Positions 18,295 to 27,059 are shown, numbered from the stretch's first letter. The stretch: DNA of 64,000 bases from JASGKO01 sp049840595 (GCA_049840595.1 JASGKO010000039.1:257489-321488); one strand, 5' to 3'. The notes: generated by a model not told the origin, from the sequence alone. A program made the numbers and translations.

Positions 18295-19446
18295 CTAGCC
18301 CTTCAGTTCCGGCACATCGACCCAGGCGCGCTTGGCCCACGATTCGAGGCCGAGCTCGGCCATCTGCACGCCCTTGGCGCCTTCGAGCAGGCCCCAGCGG
18401 AACGGCTCGTCGAGCACGACGTGACGCAGGAACATTTCCCACTGCACCTTGAATGCGTTGTCGTAGTGCTCCTGATCGGGCACCTTGGACCAGCCTTCGT
18501 AGAAGTTGATCGGCTGCGGGATGTCGGGATTCCAGACCGGCTTCGGCGTGTTGCCGTAGTGCTGGGTCCAGCATTCGCGGAGCCCGGCGACGGCGCTGCC
18601 GTGCGTGCCGTCCACCTGGAGGGTGAGCAGGTCGTCACGGCGGACGCGGACGGTCCAGCTCGAGTTGAAGTGAGCAATCACGCCGTCTTCGAGTTCGAAG
18701 GTGGCGTAGGCCGCATCGTCGGCGGTGCACTTGTAGGTCTTGCCCGCTTCATCCACGCGCTCGGGGATGTGGGTCGCGCCGAGGCAGGAAAGGGACTTCA
18801 CGGTGCCGAACAGATTGTCCAGCACATAGCGCCAGTGGCAGAGCATATCGACGATGATGCCGCCGTCGTCTTCCTTGCGGTAGTTCCACGAGGGACGCTG
18901 GGCGGGCACGCTGCTGCCCTCGAACACCCAGTAGCCGAACTCGCCGCGGACGCTCAGGATCTTGCCAAAGAAGCCCTGCTCCTTCAGGCGCTGGAGCTTG
19001 AGCAGGCCGGGCAGCCAGAGTTTGTCCTGCACCACGCCGTGCTTCACGCCACCTTTGACGGCGGTGTGGTAGAGATCGAGCGCGGCCTCGGTGGAGACGG
19101 CGGTCGGCTTCTCGCAATAGACGTGCTTGCCGAGCGCGACGGCTTTCTTCACCGCATCGGCGCGGCGGCCAGTGGTCTGCGAATCGAAGTAGATGATGTT
19201 GTTCGGATCGGCGAACGCGCTGTCCAGATCGGTGGAGTAGCGGATGTTTTCACCCATCGAGGCCAGTTTCTTGAGCTTGGCCTCGCTGCGGCCGATGAGG
19301 ATCGGATCAGGCATGATGATCTCGTTGTCGCTGACCTTGACGCCGCCCTGCTTGATGATGGCAAGGATGGACCGGATGTAGTGCTGGTTGGTGCCCATGC
19401 GTCCGGTGACGCCGTTCATGATGATGCCGATTTTATGGATTTTCAT
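18295..19446 (-). CDS. Gfo/Idh/MocA family oxidoreductase
   Basis: A 383-residue NAD(P)-dependent dehydrogenase. The Rossmann start reads MKIHKIGIIMNGVTGRMGTN, an unusual G-V-T-G-R-M-G variant of the dinucleotide loop. The EKPTA motif (HVYCEKPTAVSTE at about 110-122) contains the conserved Lys, and the C-terminal half has DMLCHWRYVLDNLFG in the position of the substrate-binding helix. Placed inside the uronate operon, it may oxidise or reduce a uronate or its keto derivative. The exact substrate is not visible from sequence. Confidence 0.85.
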   Translation of the reverse strand: MKIHKIGIIMNGVTGRMGTNQHYIRSILAIIKQGGVKVSDNEIIMPDPILIGRSEAKLKKLASMGENIRYSTDLDSAFADPNNIIYFDSQTTGRRADAVKKAVALGKHVYCEKPTAVSTEAALDLYHTAVKGGVKHGVVQDKLWLPGLLKLQRLKEQGFFGKILSVRGEFGYWVFEGSSVPAQRPSWNYRKEDDGGIIVDMLCHWRYVLDNLFGTVKSLSCLGATHIPERVDEAGKTYKCTADDAAYATFELEDGVIAHFNSSWTVRVRRDDLLTLQVDGTHGSAVAGLRECWTQHYGNTPKPVWNPDIPQPINFYEGWSKVPDQEHYDNAFKVQWEMFLRHVVLDEPFRWGLLEGAKGVQMAELGLESWAKRAWVDVPELKG

Positions 19447-19499
19447 TCGTTGTTTTGTAGGGGTGAGGTGATCTGGATTGAAGGATTAGGAAAAAGGAT

Positions 19500-19955
19500 T
19501 TAGGCGGTGACGGGTTTGTCCGTGCATTGCGGATGGGCCCCAGCGGGGAGCGGAGGCGTGGCACCGACTCCGGCGGGTGGCAGTGTGCCGTCGAGTTCCT
19601 GGCGCCAGTGGGCGACGTCGCCGGCGGGACCATAGATATACATGAAGGTGCAGGGCTCGGCGCTCACGTTGCTAAGCTGGTGAAACACGCCCGAGGGAAT
19701 GTAAACGGCCTGCCCCTTGGTCAGCGTCTGGATTTCCTCGCCGAGGCACATCTGCGCCGTGCCTTCGATGATGAAATAGACTTCCTCCTGCTCCTGGTTG
19801 TGCCACGGCACCTGGCCGCCATTGGGTTCGAGAATGACCCAGCCGGTCATGAAGTTGCTGGCCTGGATCGGCGAGGGGCCGCCAGCGATGTTGCGTCCCC
19901 AGCGACGGGCGGGGAAGGTGCGGCCGGCTTGTGTATTGATGTCGGAGGTGATCAT
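19500..19955 (-). CDS. Cupin domain protein, possibly KdgF-like
   Basis: A 151-residue protein with one cupin fold. WHNQEQEEVYFIIEG is motif 1 (His and Glu metal ligands), and YIPSGVFHQLSNVS is motif 2 with its His. Upstream, RRWGRNIAGG and NFMTGWVILEPNG complete the barrel; a Pro-rich tail follows. In pectin and alginate pathways the cupin KdgF speeds ring opening of unsaturated uronates made by GH88/GH105 enzymes or lyases, and the operon position fits that role. This is context, not proof; it could also be a regulator or an isomerase. The gap to the GH88 gene is 17 bases. Confidence 0.75.
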   Translation of the reverse strand: MITSDINTQAGRTFPARRWGRNIAGGPSPIQASNFMTGWVILEPNGGQVPWHNQEQEEVYFIIEGTAQMCLGEEIQTLTKGQAVYIPSGVFHQLSNVSAEPCTFMYIYGPAGDVAHWRQELDGTLPPAGVGATPPLPAGAHPQCTDKPVTA

Positions 19956-19972
19956 GGGTGTGCGAGGGCTGA

Positions 19973-21358
19973 TTATTTGGCGGAGCCGAAGAAGGTGTAG
20001 TAGGGCTTGTTCTCGACGAGGTTGAGCAGGTAGAGCGCGACCTCACGGGCGTGGTAATCGCCCCACATGCAGGCCTCGCCGCACGGCACCTTACGGCCCG
20101 GCGGGATGTAATCCCAGCCATTCGGGCGGTGATAGACGGAGTGCAGGAGCAGACCTTCGTGGTTCGGATCGTTGCTCACGTAGAGTTCGCTGAAGAGCGA
20201 TTGCAGCACCGTGAGGCCGGCCTGCCAGTAACGCGCTCCGTCGGCCTCCTCGCCACGTTGCTGGAGGTAATGCCCGAGGCGAAGCAGACCCTGCGCGCCG
20301 ATCGCGGCAGCGGAGCTGTCCACCGGCTCGTGGTCGTTGAACGGATCGGCCGGTCGGTCGAGATAATCACCGAGCTTGTGGAGATTCGGCGCGCCGGTGT
20401 CCCAATACGGGATGCCATCGGTTGGCGAATGCTCGATGTAGAAATCGCAGGTGGCCTTCGCCGCCTTCAGCATCATCGCTTCGATGGCCGCGCGACCGCC
20501 GAAGGGTGCGAGCTCTTCATCCTTGAGCGTGGCGATGAATTCGAGCTGCTCGGGATAGCCGCACATGATCCAGGCCAGCCCGCGGGTCCAGGTAGTGAAG
20601 GGCGCGAAGCCCTGCTGTGAATTCGGGCAGCGGTAGTTGCCGTCGTTCAGGTTGAAAATACTCTCGTGCGCCGTGCGGCCGCGGAGATCGTAGTAATCGC
20701 GTCCTTCGCCGTAATAGACTGCGTAGTCGGCGGTGGTGCGGGCGTGCTCGATCAGGCGCTGGAGGAGCGATAGCTTCGCGTCCTTCTCACCCATCAGCAC
20801 GTGGCCGAGTTGATGCGACACCGCGAGCGCGCGGAGCGAGCGGATCGTATCGGCAAAGAGCGAGTGCGGTCCGTTGAAGGAGTAGATGTAGCCCTCGCCA
20901 TTCGCGATCTTCGTCCAGCGGGCGGCCTGCACGGCACCCGTGCACTTGAGCGCGAGCTCGTAGAATTCCTTCTCGCGTTCGTTGAACGGGATACGGCCTT
21001 CGCCCATCAAGCGCCACAAGTTTCCGTAGGTGGAAACATTGTTAAAACCATGATCATGCACGCCGATGTGCGTGATGTGGTGGGCCATCTTGCTGATCGT
21101 GCGGTCGCGACCGAGTTTTAGAAATTCCTCTTCGCCAGTGGCGTCGAATTGCAGAATCGCCGAGCCATAGACAAAGCCCTGGGTCCATTCCGTCCAGCCG
21201 CGCGCGGTGTACTTGCCCTGCACGGTATAGACGGGGGTGGCGGAGCCGGGAGTCTCTCGGGCGTCGATGGCGCGAATCTTGGCGGCGGAAGCCTCGAAGA
21301 CACGTCGGCAGGCAGCGGCGACGTCGGCAGGCTGGAGTTGGTGATTGATCGTGATCAT
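19973..21358 (-). CDS. Unsaturated glucuronyl hydrolase (GH88)
   Basis: A 461-residue (alpha/alpha)6-barrel glycosidase. Visible family features are GWTEWTQGFVYGSAI, THIGVHDHGFNNVSTYG, TTWTRGLAWIMCGY, and IPYWDTGAPN with EPVDSSAAAIGAQGLLRLG. GDYHAREVALYLL closes the protein. GH88 enzymes act by hydration of the double bond of 4,5-unsaturated uronyl residues left by polysaccharide lyases, releasing a free keto-uronate. No signal peptide is seen, so it probably acts in the cytoplasm on imported oligosaccharides. It is the second gene of the operon and defines its substrate class. Confidence 0.87.
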   Translation of the reverse strand: MITINHQLQPADVAAACRRVFEASAAKIRAIDARETPGSATPVYTVQGKYTARGWTEWTQGFVYGSAILQFDATGEEEFLKLGRDRTISKMAHHITHIGVHDHGFNNVSTYGNLWRLMGEGRIPFNEREKEFYELALKCTGAVQAARWTKIANGEGYIYSFNGPHSLFADTIRSLRALAVSHQLGHVLMGEKDAKLSLLQRLIEHARTTADYAVYYGEGRDYYDLRGRTAHESIFNLNDGNYRCPNSQQGFAPFTTWTRGLAWIMCGYPEQLEFIATLKDEELAPFGGRAAIEAMMLKAAKATCDFYIEHSPTDGIPYWDTGAPNLHKLGDYLDRPADPFNDHEPVDSSAAAIGAQGLLRLGHYLQQRGEEADGARYWQAGLTVLQSLFSELYVSNDPNHEGLLLHSVYHRPNGWDYIPPGRKVPCGEACMWGDYHAREVALYLLNLVENKPYYTFFGSAK

Positions 21359-21406
21359 GAGCGAACGGGGCGGGGATTGGTTTTAAAGGGAGAAAAGGGA
21401 GTTGGT

Positions 21407-22198
21407 TTACAGGTGGCGGATGTTGAAGCCACCGTCCACATAGACGACGCTGCCGGTGGAGAAATTGAAGCCGCCATCGAGGACCGCTTTCACCGCGAGG
21501 CCGACGTCTTCCGGCGTGCCCCAGCGCTTCTGCGGCACGAGGCCGTTTTCGATCAGCTCGTCGTATTTGCCCTTCACGCCGGAGGTCATGTCGGTTGCCA
21601 TGATGCCGGGGCGGAGTTCCATCACCTGGATGCCTTCGCTGGCGAGGCGGGTCGCCCAGAGCTGCGAGGCCATCGCGAGGCCGGCCTTGGAAATGCAGTA
21701 ATCGCCGCGATTCGGCGAGGCGGTATCGGCGGAAATGGAGGTGACGAAGAGGAGCTTGTAGCCGCCGGGAATCACGCTCGCGCCGGGGTTTTGCAGCCAG
21801 TAGTTCACCACGCGCTGCGAGAGGAAATACGGCCCTTTGAGATTGGTGCTGATCAGTTCGTCAAAGCTCTCCTCGCTCGCCTCGGTAATGTCGGCGCGGA
21901 CCTTTGGCGCGATGCCCGCGTTGTTCACCAGCGCGTCGAGACGGCCAAAGGCTTCCAGTGTCTGCTGTACCAGCGCTTCGCGGTCCGCGCTCTTGCTGAT
22001 GTCGCCGCCGACCATCGCGAATTTCTGGTTTTCATTCACCGCCAGCGCCCGGCAGGCTTCTACCGTGGCTTCGGCGGAAGTTTTGTTGAAGCCATAGTGA
22101 ATCGCGACGCTGTAGCCGGATTTGGCGAGGGTTTCGGCAACGCCACGACCGAGCCCGCGGCTCGAACCAGTGACTAGAACAACAGGGGCGGATTTCAT
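21407..22198 (-). CDS. Short-chain dehydrogenase/reductase (FabG-like), first gene of uronate operon
   Basis: An SDR of about 263 residues: VVLVTGSSRGLGRGVAETL is the TGxxxGxG cofactor loop, LDALVNNAGIAP the NNAG motif, then SISADTAS and YCISKAGLA with the catalytic Ser, Tyr and Lys. The C-terminus ends VVYVDGGFNIRHL. The start at 22198 is chosen because SDRs begin just before the VTG strand; an open frame extends further upstream without similarity. In this operon it could be the KduD-type reductase of the keto-uronate, or a DEH reductase. The precise reaction is inference. Confidence 0.86.
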   Translation of the reverse strand: MKSAPVVLVTGSSRGLGRGVAETLAKSGYSVAIHYGFNKTSAEATVEACRALAVNENQKFAMVGGDISKSADREALVQQTLEAFGRLDALVNNAGIAPKVRADITEASEESFDELISTNLKGPYFLSQRVVNYWLQNPGASVIPGGYKLLFVTSISADTASPNRGDYCISKAGLAMASQLWATRLASEGIQVMELRPGIMATDMTSGVKGKYDELIENGLVPQKRWGTPEDVGLAVKAVLDGGFNFSTGSVVYVDGGFNIRHL

Positions 22199-22283
22199 AG
22201 GGGGAATGTAATTACAGCAGAAAACTTGCGTGAGGACAAAAACAATGTTGGTTAGCACAAAACCGACTTTATTTTTCTCCAGA

Positions 22284-23108
22284 ATGCTTTTCCGTAATAT
22301 CAAACCTCTATACGCACAGGAGTTTAGCCTGCGGCTTCCAGAGCTACATGTCCGGCGACTGAAGCTAAATCGCCACCTACCGCAATCGGGCTGGGTTTCG
22401 GAACATGCGCACGCCTGTTCACAGCTGCTCCTTTATCTCAGTGGAAACGGCTCGCAAGTCGTGTCTGGACATGCTCATTCGGTGAAGTCGGGGATGGTTT
22501 TCTTCATCCCACCGCACGTGCACCATTCGTTTCTGGAACAAAGCGGGCGCAAGCCCCTTTGTCTGGCCGTCGATCTGACCTTGAAGGGCCCGGCCCGTCG
22601 CAAACCGGCTGCCAGCCATCTCAACGCGCAGGAATTGATGGCCGTTCGCCAGGCGCTTTCCGATCTCTCCCGCTGGCGTGACCGGGTGGATACGATCGAG
22701 CCCCGCGAGGCGGCGGCGGTGCTGCGGCTGGTGGATATCTTTTTTCGCGCGCTGGATTTGCTGCCGCGCCAGGCTTCCTCCAGCGTCCCCAATGCAGTGG
22801 TGGCGATCGCCCGAAAGACTTTAAAAGAGGCGGAAACGTTCGACCTGCCGTTGACGGAACTGGCGGCCCGGATTGGCTACCAGCCGGATTACCTAAACCG
22901 CCTGCTGAAACAGGCCTGCGGGCTCACGCTGGGGCAGTTGCGCGCCGATCTGCGCCTGCAAAAGGCCAAGCGCCTGCTGGCTGAGCACACCGCGATTATG
23001 GAGGTCTCCGAGGCGGTGGGATTTGCGGATACGAACTACTTCTCCCGTTGGTTCCGCCACCTGACCGGTTGTACACCCACTGCCTGGCGGCAGGAGGGAG
23101 TGGTGTAA
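22284..23108 (+). CDS. AraC family transcriptional regulator
   Basis: A cupin-like sensor domain (SEHAHACSQLLLYLSG, FFIPPHVHHSF) is followed by a C-terminal AraC DNA-binding domain with two helix-turn-helices: LTELAARIGYQPDYLNRLLK and IMEVSEAVGFADTNYFSRWF, closing with FRHLTGCTPTAWR. About 274 residues from the ATG at 22284; an in-frame GTG at 22230 and ATG at 22245 are alternatives. It is divergent from the uronate operon, whose first gene starts at 22198, so it very likely controls that operon from the shared intergenic region. Confidence 0.88.
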   Translation: MLFRNIKPLYAQEFSLRLPELHVRRLKLNRHLPQSGWVSEHAHACSQLLLYLSGNGSQVVSGHAHSVKSGMVFFIPPHVHHSFLEQSGRKPLCLAVDLTLKGPARRKPAASHLNAQELMAVRQALSDLSRWRDRVDTIEPREAAAVLRLVDIFFRALDLLPRQASSSVPNAVVAIARKTLKEAETFDLPLTELAARIGYQPDYLNRLLKQACGLTLGQLRADLRLQKAKRLLAEHTAIMEVSEAVGFADTNYFSRWFRHLTGCTPTAWRQEGVV

Positions 23109-23124
23109 GCTTTCGCCTGAGTGG

Positions 23125-23658
23125 CTACTTCTTCTTGTACTCGCTGAGCTGGTGAATGCTGCCATCAGTCATGATGAGCAAGTTTCCGCTTCCATGCACG
23201 TCCCCGCGCTCGGCAAACCAGGGTTGAGTGGGCCACTTGTGCGGAGTGGATTTTTGGGAATCGAATGGAGTGGCTATGTAATCGGTCCTCTCGCTGCCGA
23301 CCTTGTTGTAATCAGGATTACCCATTCCTTTTTGCACGGTTGGGCAGATGAAGCTCTTGGTGGAGAGGCCAAATGGCTGGAGCGTTTTATACCAATCCGC
23401 CGCATATTCGTGTGGTGAGCTTACGGATAGCTTGGCGCTGATCTGCGGCCAGTGGCCATACTGTTGAACGTAGGATTCCGAAGCCACATACAGACTTTTC
23501 AAATTCTGTATGCAGGTGATTTTTTCCATGCGTGCTACCACGATGCTATAAACCGGCATGGCCATCGTGCAGAGAATGAGAATGATAACGATCACCGTCA
23601 TCAACTCAATAAGCGTAAAAGCTTTCACGCTAACGATTTTTTGGGGGCTGGGAGACAT
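23125..23658 (-). CDS. Type IV pilin-like/type II secretion pseudopilin
   Basis: The N-terminus has a short basic leader and KAFTLIELMTVIVIILIL, the prepilin peptidase cleavage and methylation motif with the Glu at +5, followed by a single long hydrophobic helix. The C-terminal domain contains ICPTVQ and VHGSGNLLIMTDGSIHQL. The latter resembles the H-x9-DG ending of a large Planctomycetes/Verrucomicrobia pseudopilin family. 177 residues. Such isolated pseudopilins are abundant in these phyla and their partners are usually elsewhere; its role in secretion or surface structures is not known. Confidence 0.87.
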   Translation of the reverse strand: MSPSPQKIVSVKAFTLIELMTVIVIILILCTMAMPVYSIVVARMEKITCIQNLKSLYVASESYVQQYGHWPQISAKLSVSSPHEYAADWYKTLQPFGLSTKSFICPTVQKGMGNPDYNKVGSERTDYIATPFDSQKSTPHKWPTQPWFAERGDVHGSGNLLIMTDGSIHQLSEYKKK

Positions 23659-23671
23659 GTCGAAAAGAAGA

Positions 23672-23699
23672 GAGGCAGAAGCTGAAAAGCTTCTGCCTC
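23672..23699 (-). terminator. Intrinsic terminator
   Basis: GAGGCAGAAGCT and AGCTTCTGCCTC form a perfect 12-bp stem with a four-base loop. On the minus strand it is followed by TCTTCTTTTC and lies just after the secreted-protein gene ending at 23731 and before the pseudopilin start. Confidence 0.82.
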
Positions 23700-23730
23700 A
23701 AATGATTGATGAAAACTTGATCGTGAAGGA

Positions 23731-24339
23731 CTAGCCGCTGGTAGTCGTCGTCGAAGGCGTGGTGGACTGCTGAACGCCATCGACCGTGAAATTCAAGGTG
23801 TCTTTGACGATCGGAACGCCATTAGCATCGACATTCTGCGATAGTTCGAGTGAAGCAGTGCCTTGGATGCGTTCCGTCGAGGTCGCAAAAGGATCGCTGT
23901 CGGCGACCACCGAGGCTTTCAAGCTGCCGTTGAGAATGGACTGCACATCAACCGACGTTGTGGTTGTGGTGGTCGTGCCGCTGCTGGTGCTGCTGGTGGT
24001 AACGAGAATTGCGTAAGGGTAGGTAGCGGTAATCGTTCCGCTAATTTCAAAACTATCGGGGTCCGCGAAGGCGTCCAGTGTTCCCGTGAATGCTTCACCA
24101 GACACGAAAATGCTTACCGTGCCACTGGCCAAGCCAGTCGTGGGGACCGAAGCGGTGAACAGGCCGAGACTATTGGAGTCATCATTGCCGTTGGCGGTGG
24201 TACCAGTCGGAAGCAGAACGCCGGCGTAGGTACCAACAACCGTACCAGCGGTGGATACTTCTGGTCCCGCAGGAATGGCGAAGGAGGTTTCTGCGTTCAA
24301 AAAGAGAAAGCAGGTCAGGAGGGCAAGAGCTATACGCAT
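23731..24339 (-). CDS. Secreted Thr/Ser-rich hypothetical protein
   Basis: From the ATG at 24339 the protein starts MRIALALLTCFLFLNAETSF, a signal peptide with cleavage probably after ETSFA. The mature part is poor in charge and rich in Thr, Ser, Gly and Val, with a run TTSSTSSGTTTTTTTS near the middle and a second STTPSTTTTSG tail. Predicted beta strands such as GLASGTVSIFVSG suggest a beta-sandwich secreted protein. No family is recognised. The open frame extends upstream to 24498, but that part lacks similarity and would bury the signal peptide, so the start at 24339 is preferred. Confidence 0.7.
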   Translation of the reverse strand: MRIALALLTCFLFLNAETSFAIPAGPEVSTAGTVVGTYAGVLLPTGTTANGNDDSNSLGLFTASVPTTGLASGTVSIFVSGEAFTGTLDAFADPDSFEISGTITATYPYAILVTTSSTSSGTTTTTTTSVDVQSILNGSLKASVVADSDPFATSTERIQGTASLELSQNVDANGVPIVKDTLNFTVDGVQQSTTPSTTTTSG

Positions 24340-24397
24340 GGTGTTTCCATTAAATGGGGGGCGCATTTGAGTCAACCCTCTTTTCTCCACAAAATGC

Positions 24398-25111
24398 TTA
24401 CACTTTTGCCAATGCGCTAAGCGTAATGGTTTTCTCGTAGAGAGCCTTGCCGATGATGGCTCCGTAAAGCCCCGGCATCTGCTGAAGTTGTTGCACATCT
24501 TCCGGCGTGGTCACCCCGCCGCTGGCGATCAACTGGCACCGCAAAGCGGTCAGCATTTTCTCCAGTTCCGCAAAGTTGGGACCGGCCATCATGCCGTCGG
24601 TGGCGATATCCGTGTAGATAATCGTTCCGGCACCGGATTTCTCCGCCGCTTTGGCGAGTTCGAGGGCGGACTGGCCGCTGGATTCGGTCCAGCCTTTTAC
24701 GCTCACGATGCCATCCCGGGCATCGATGCCCACGGCGATGCGCTCGGAGCCGAAGCGGGTCGCCATTTTCTCCACGAAATCGATCGATTCACTCGCGCGG
24801 GTGCCGATTACCACGCGGGAAACCCCCGCATTGAAGGCCTGTTCCAAGGCGGCCTCGTTGCGCATGCCGCCCCCCAGTTCGCATGGAATGGAGATCGATT
24901 TGGCGATCTCGCCGACGATTTCCAGGTTCTTGGACTCGCCGGTGAAGGCTGCATCAAGATCGACGAGGTGCAGGTAGTCGCCGCCCTCATCGGCCCATTG
25001 CCTGGCAAAGGCTACCGGGTCGTTGGAATACACAGTCTTCTGGTCGGCCTTGCCCTGGCGCAGGCGTACGACCTGGCCGTCCATCAAATCGATTGCGGGA
25101 AGAATAATCAT
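24398..25111 (-). CDS. hisA: HisA, ProFAR isomerase
   Basis: 1-(5-phosphoribosyl)-5-[(5-phosphoribosylamino)methylideneamino]imidazole-4-carboxamide isomerase of histidine biosynthesis. 237 residues with the (beta/alpha)8 features MIILPAIDLMDGQVVRLRQG (catalytic Asp8), LGGGMRN and VIGTRASE phosphate loops, and the second catalytic Asp in YTDIATDGMMAGP; IASGGVTTPED is the second phosphate site. The start overlaps the end of hisH by four bases (ATGA), the usual coupled arrangement. Confidence 0.95.
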   Translation of the reverse strand: MIILPAIDLMDGQVVRLRQGKADQKTVYSNDPVAFARQWADEGGDYLHLVDLDAAFTGESKNLEIVGEIAKSISIPCELGGGMRNEAALEQAFNAGVSRVVIGTRASESIDFVEKMATRFGSERIAVGIDARDGIVSVKGWTESSGQSALELAKAAEKSGAGTIIYTDIATDGMMAGPNFAELEKMLTALRCQLIASGGVTTPEDVQQLQQMPGLYGAIIGKALYEKTITLSALAKV

Positions 25112-25716
25112 AGGGTTGCGAGGAAATTGCGGAGCATGGCCAGACCGGTGCCCTGGCTCTTCTCGGGGTGAAATTCTACCCCGGCCACCCGCCCGCGTCC
25201 GGCGCTGGCGGCAAAGACTTCTCCGTAGTCCGCCTTCGAGGTAATCACGGTTTCATCCTCGGGGACGGGAAAATAGGAGTGGACGAAATAGACGAACGGC
25301 TGCGTAGGCAGTCCGCGCCACAAGGTGTGTTCCGGCTGGGTGAGGGAGAGCGCGTTCCAGCCGATCTGCGGGATCTTCAGCCCGTTCTGGGCGAAACGCT
25401 GGACCCGGCCCTTGAATTTTCCAAAACCGGGCAGTCCGGGCGATTCCTCGCTGGATTCAAACAGCAACTGGTAACCGAGGCAGATGCCCAGGAAGGGGCG
25501 ATCCGCAGCGAGCCACTCCTGCAGCGGCTTGAAAAGCCCGCGCGATTGCAGGTTGCGCACGGAGTCGCCGAACGATCCCACGCCGGGCAGGACCACGGCT
25601 TGCGCCCGCCGCAACCCCTCCGGGGTGCTGCAAAGCTCCACCTCGGCGCCTTCGTGTTGAAGTGCTTTGCTCACGCTGCGGATGTTGCCGCTGCCGTAGT
25701 CAATCAATGCAATCAT
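25108..25716 (-). CDS. hisH: HisH, glutaminase subunit of imidazole glycerol phosphate synthase
   Basis: Class I glutamine amidotransferase of about 202 residues that feeds ammonia to HisF. MIALIDYGSGNIRSV is the usual start; VVLPGVGSFGD, FLGICLGYQLLF with the nucleophile Cys, and VAGVEFHPEKSQGTG with the catalytic His and Glu are all visible. An upstream in-frame ATG at 25728 (MTLPMIAL) is possible: GGGAAG lies too close to it but about 12 bases from the ATG at 25716. hisF is not in the window. Confidence 0.94.
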   Translation of the reverse strand: MIALIDYGSGNIRSVSKALQHEGAEVELCSTPEGLRRAQAVVLPGVGSFGDSVRNLQSRGLFKPLQEWLAADRPFLGICLGYQLLFESSEESPGLPGFGKFKGRVQRFAQNGLKIPQIGWNALSLTQPEHTLWRGLPTQPFVYFVHSYFPVPEDETVITSKADYGEVFAASAGRGRVAGVEFHPEKSQGTGLAMLRNFLATL

Positions 25717-25859
25717 GGGAAGTGTCATCTTCCCGGCGGGGTGGGGGGCTGTCAACTCTGGGAACTGCGGAAAAATTCCCTCCTGTGCCCGCTCCGTTTT
25801 GTTCACCGGTTCTTAAAAAACCTTCAATTTACAAGAGAGCGCTGCTATGACCCCTCGCT

Positions 25860-26405
25860 ATGAAATTTAATTTATTTCTTTGCACGTTTCTGGCGGCTTT
25901 CTCTTTGGCTGCCGGCCATGCCCAAGCCTCTTCTGTTTTCGCGAAGGTCAGCCTCACTCTCAGCGGAACCATTTACCAGACGCCCGTCAATTCCAGCAGC
26001 CCGATTGCCAAGATCGCACTCACCAAAAAGGCGCTGCTCGTCTATTTTGGCTACCCCAGCGTGGACCCGAACACGACCGCCTTCTATTACAATTACAACC
26101 CCAGCGCCAGCAAGCGGGAGATCGACTTGGTGAGTGCCGACGGGCTCACCACCTACGGGACCGTCCTCTACTACGGCACCGAAGACACCTCAGTGACGGG
26201 AAAAGGCGGCAGCCAGGTGCTCAGTGATCGTTCGGCTGATTTCCTGAATGGGGATGTCAGTGGCGAAATTCTTGAAACCAGTGCCACCCTTTCCGGCGGC
26301 AAGTCTTCGGTCACCCTCTCCTTCTCCGGCAGCGGTCAGATTTCCTCCACTTCCTACATTATCAAGGGCGTTATCAAGAGCGCTGACTCGTTGCTCGCGT
26401 TCTAA
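25860..26405 (+). CDS. Secreted hypothetical protein
   Basis: A 181-residue protein opening MKFNLFLCTFLAAFSLAAG, a signal peptide with a likely cut after HAQA or AQASS. The rest is rich in Ser, Thr, Gly and Tyr with alternating strands (VSLTLSGTIYQTPV, KSSVTLSFSGSGQISS), consistent with a secreted beta-rich protein. The composition and ending resemble the protein at 23731-24339, and they may be distant relatives; no named family is recognised. It sits alone on the plus strand between hisH and hisB. Confidence 0.72.
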   Translation: MKFNLFLCTFLAAFSLAAGHAQASSVFAKVSLTLSGTIYQTPVNSSSPIAKIALTKKALLVYFGYPSVDPNTTAFYYNYNPSASKREIDLVSADGLTTYGTVLYYGTEDTSVTGKGGSQVLSDRSADFLNGDVSGEILETSATLSGGKSSVTLSFSGSGQISSTSYIIKGVIKSADSLLAF

Positions 26406-26464
26406 GCCCCGATTCTTGTTTTGCCTGAAAAATCCCGGCTGTGTCCTGCGGTCGGGGTTTCTTT

Positions 26465-27052
26465 TTACAGCACGCCCTTGGTGCTCGGGATACCGGTCAC
26501 CCGGGGATCGAGCTGGCAGGCGGCATCGACGGCCTTGGCGAGGCCCTTGAAGATGGCCTCCGCCATGTGGTGAGCATCGCGACCGTAGAGGATCTCGATG
26601 TGCAGATTCAGCCCCCCATGCACGCTGAAGGCACGCATGAATTCCTCGACCAACTGAAAAGAAAATGCGCCAATCGCTTCCACGCTTTCCGGCGTGCGAT
26701 AGACCAGATAGGGGCGGCCGCTAAAGTCCAGCGCCACCCGGGCGAGCGTTTCGTCCATCGGCAGGTAGGCCGAGCCATAGCGCCGGAGGCCACGCTTGTC
26801 GCCGAGGGCCTTGGCAAACGCCTGGCCGAGAGCAATGCCCGTATCTTCCACGGTGTGGTGCAGATCCACCTCGATATCGCCGTTGGCCACCACTTCCAGG
26901 TTCACCAGGCTGTGCCGGGCAAAAAGCGTGAGCATGTGATCGAAGAAAGGGATCTTCGTCGCGATTTTGCTCTCGCCGTTGCCGTCGATTTCGAGGGCGA
27001 TGCTGATTTCCGTTTCGCCAGTGCGGCGTTCGATGCGGGCGTTTCTGCTCAT
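26465..27052 (-). CDS. hisB: Imidazoleglycerol-phosphate dehydratase
   Basis: A 195-residue monofunctional HisB dehydratase. The Mn-binding His clusters are visible: KIPFFDHMLTLFARHS, DLHHTVEDTGIALGQ and DAHHMAEAIFKGLAKAV, each with its duplicated H-x-x-x-E pattern; the end LDPRVTGIPSTKGVL is typical. The start at 27052 (MSRNARIERRTGETEISI) matches the family; the longer open frame reaching 27121 is unlikely because it overlaps the gene upstream. It lies 7 bases after the stop of the preceding membrane protein, so it may be read through from that promoter. Confidence 0.94.
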   Translation of the reverse strand: MSRNARIERRTGETEISIALEIDGNGESKIATKIPFFDHMLTLFARHSLVNLEVVANGDIEVDLHHTVEDTGIALGQAFAKALGDKRGLRRYGSAYLPMDETLARVALDFSGRPYLVYRTPESVEAIGAFSFQLVEEFMRAFSVHGGLNLHIEILYGRDAHHMAEAIFKGLAKAVDAACQLDPRVTGIPSTKGVL

Positions 27053-27059
27053 GAGTGAT

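Noticed and set aside
17899..19503. A 534-residue plus-strand frame opposite eda and the Gfo/Idh gene
   Set aside because: The minus-strand proteins have full family motifs; the plus frame is a shadow rich in His, Arg and Asp.
26405..26465. Possible terminator between the secreted protein and hisB
   Set aside because: The pairing is too short and interrupted to support.
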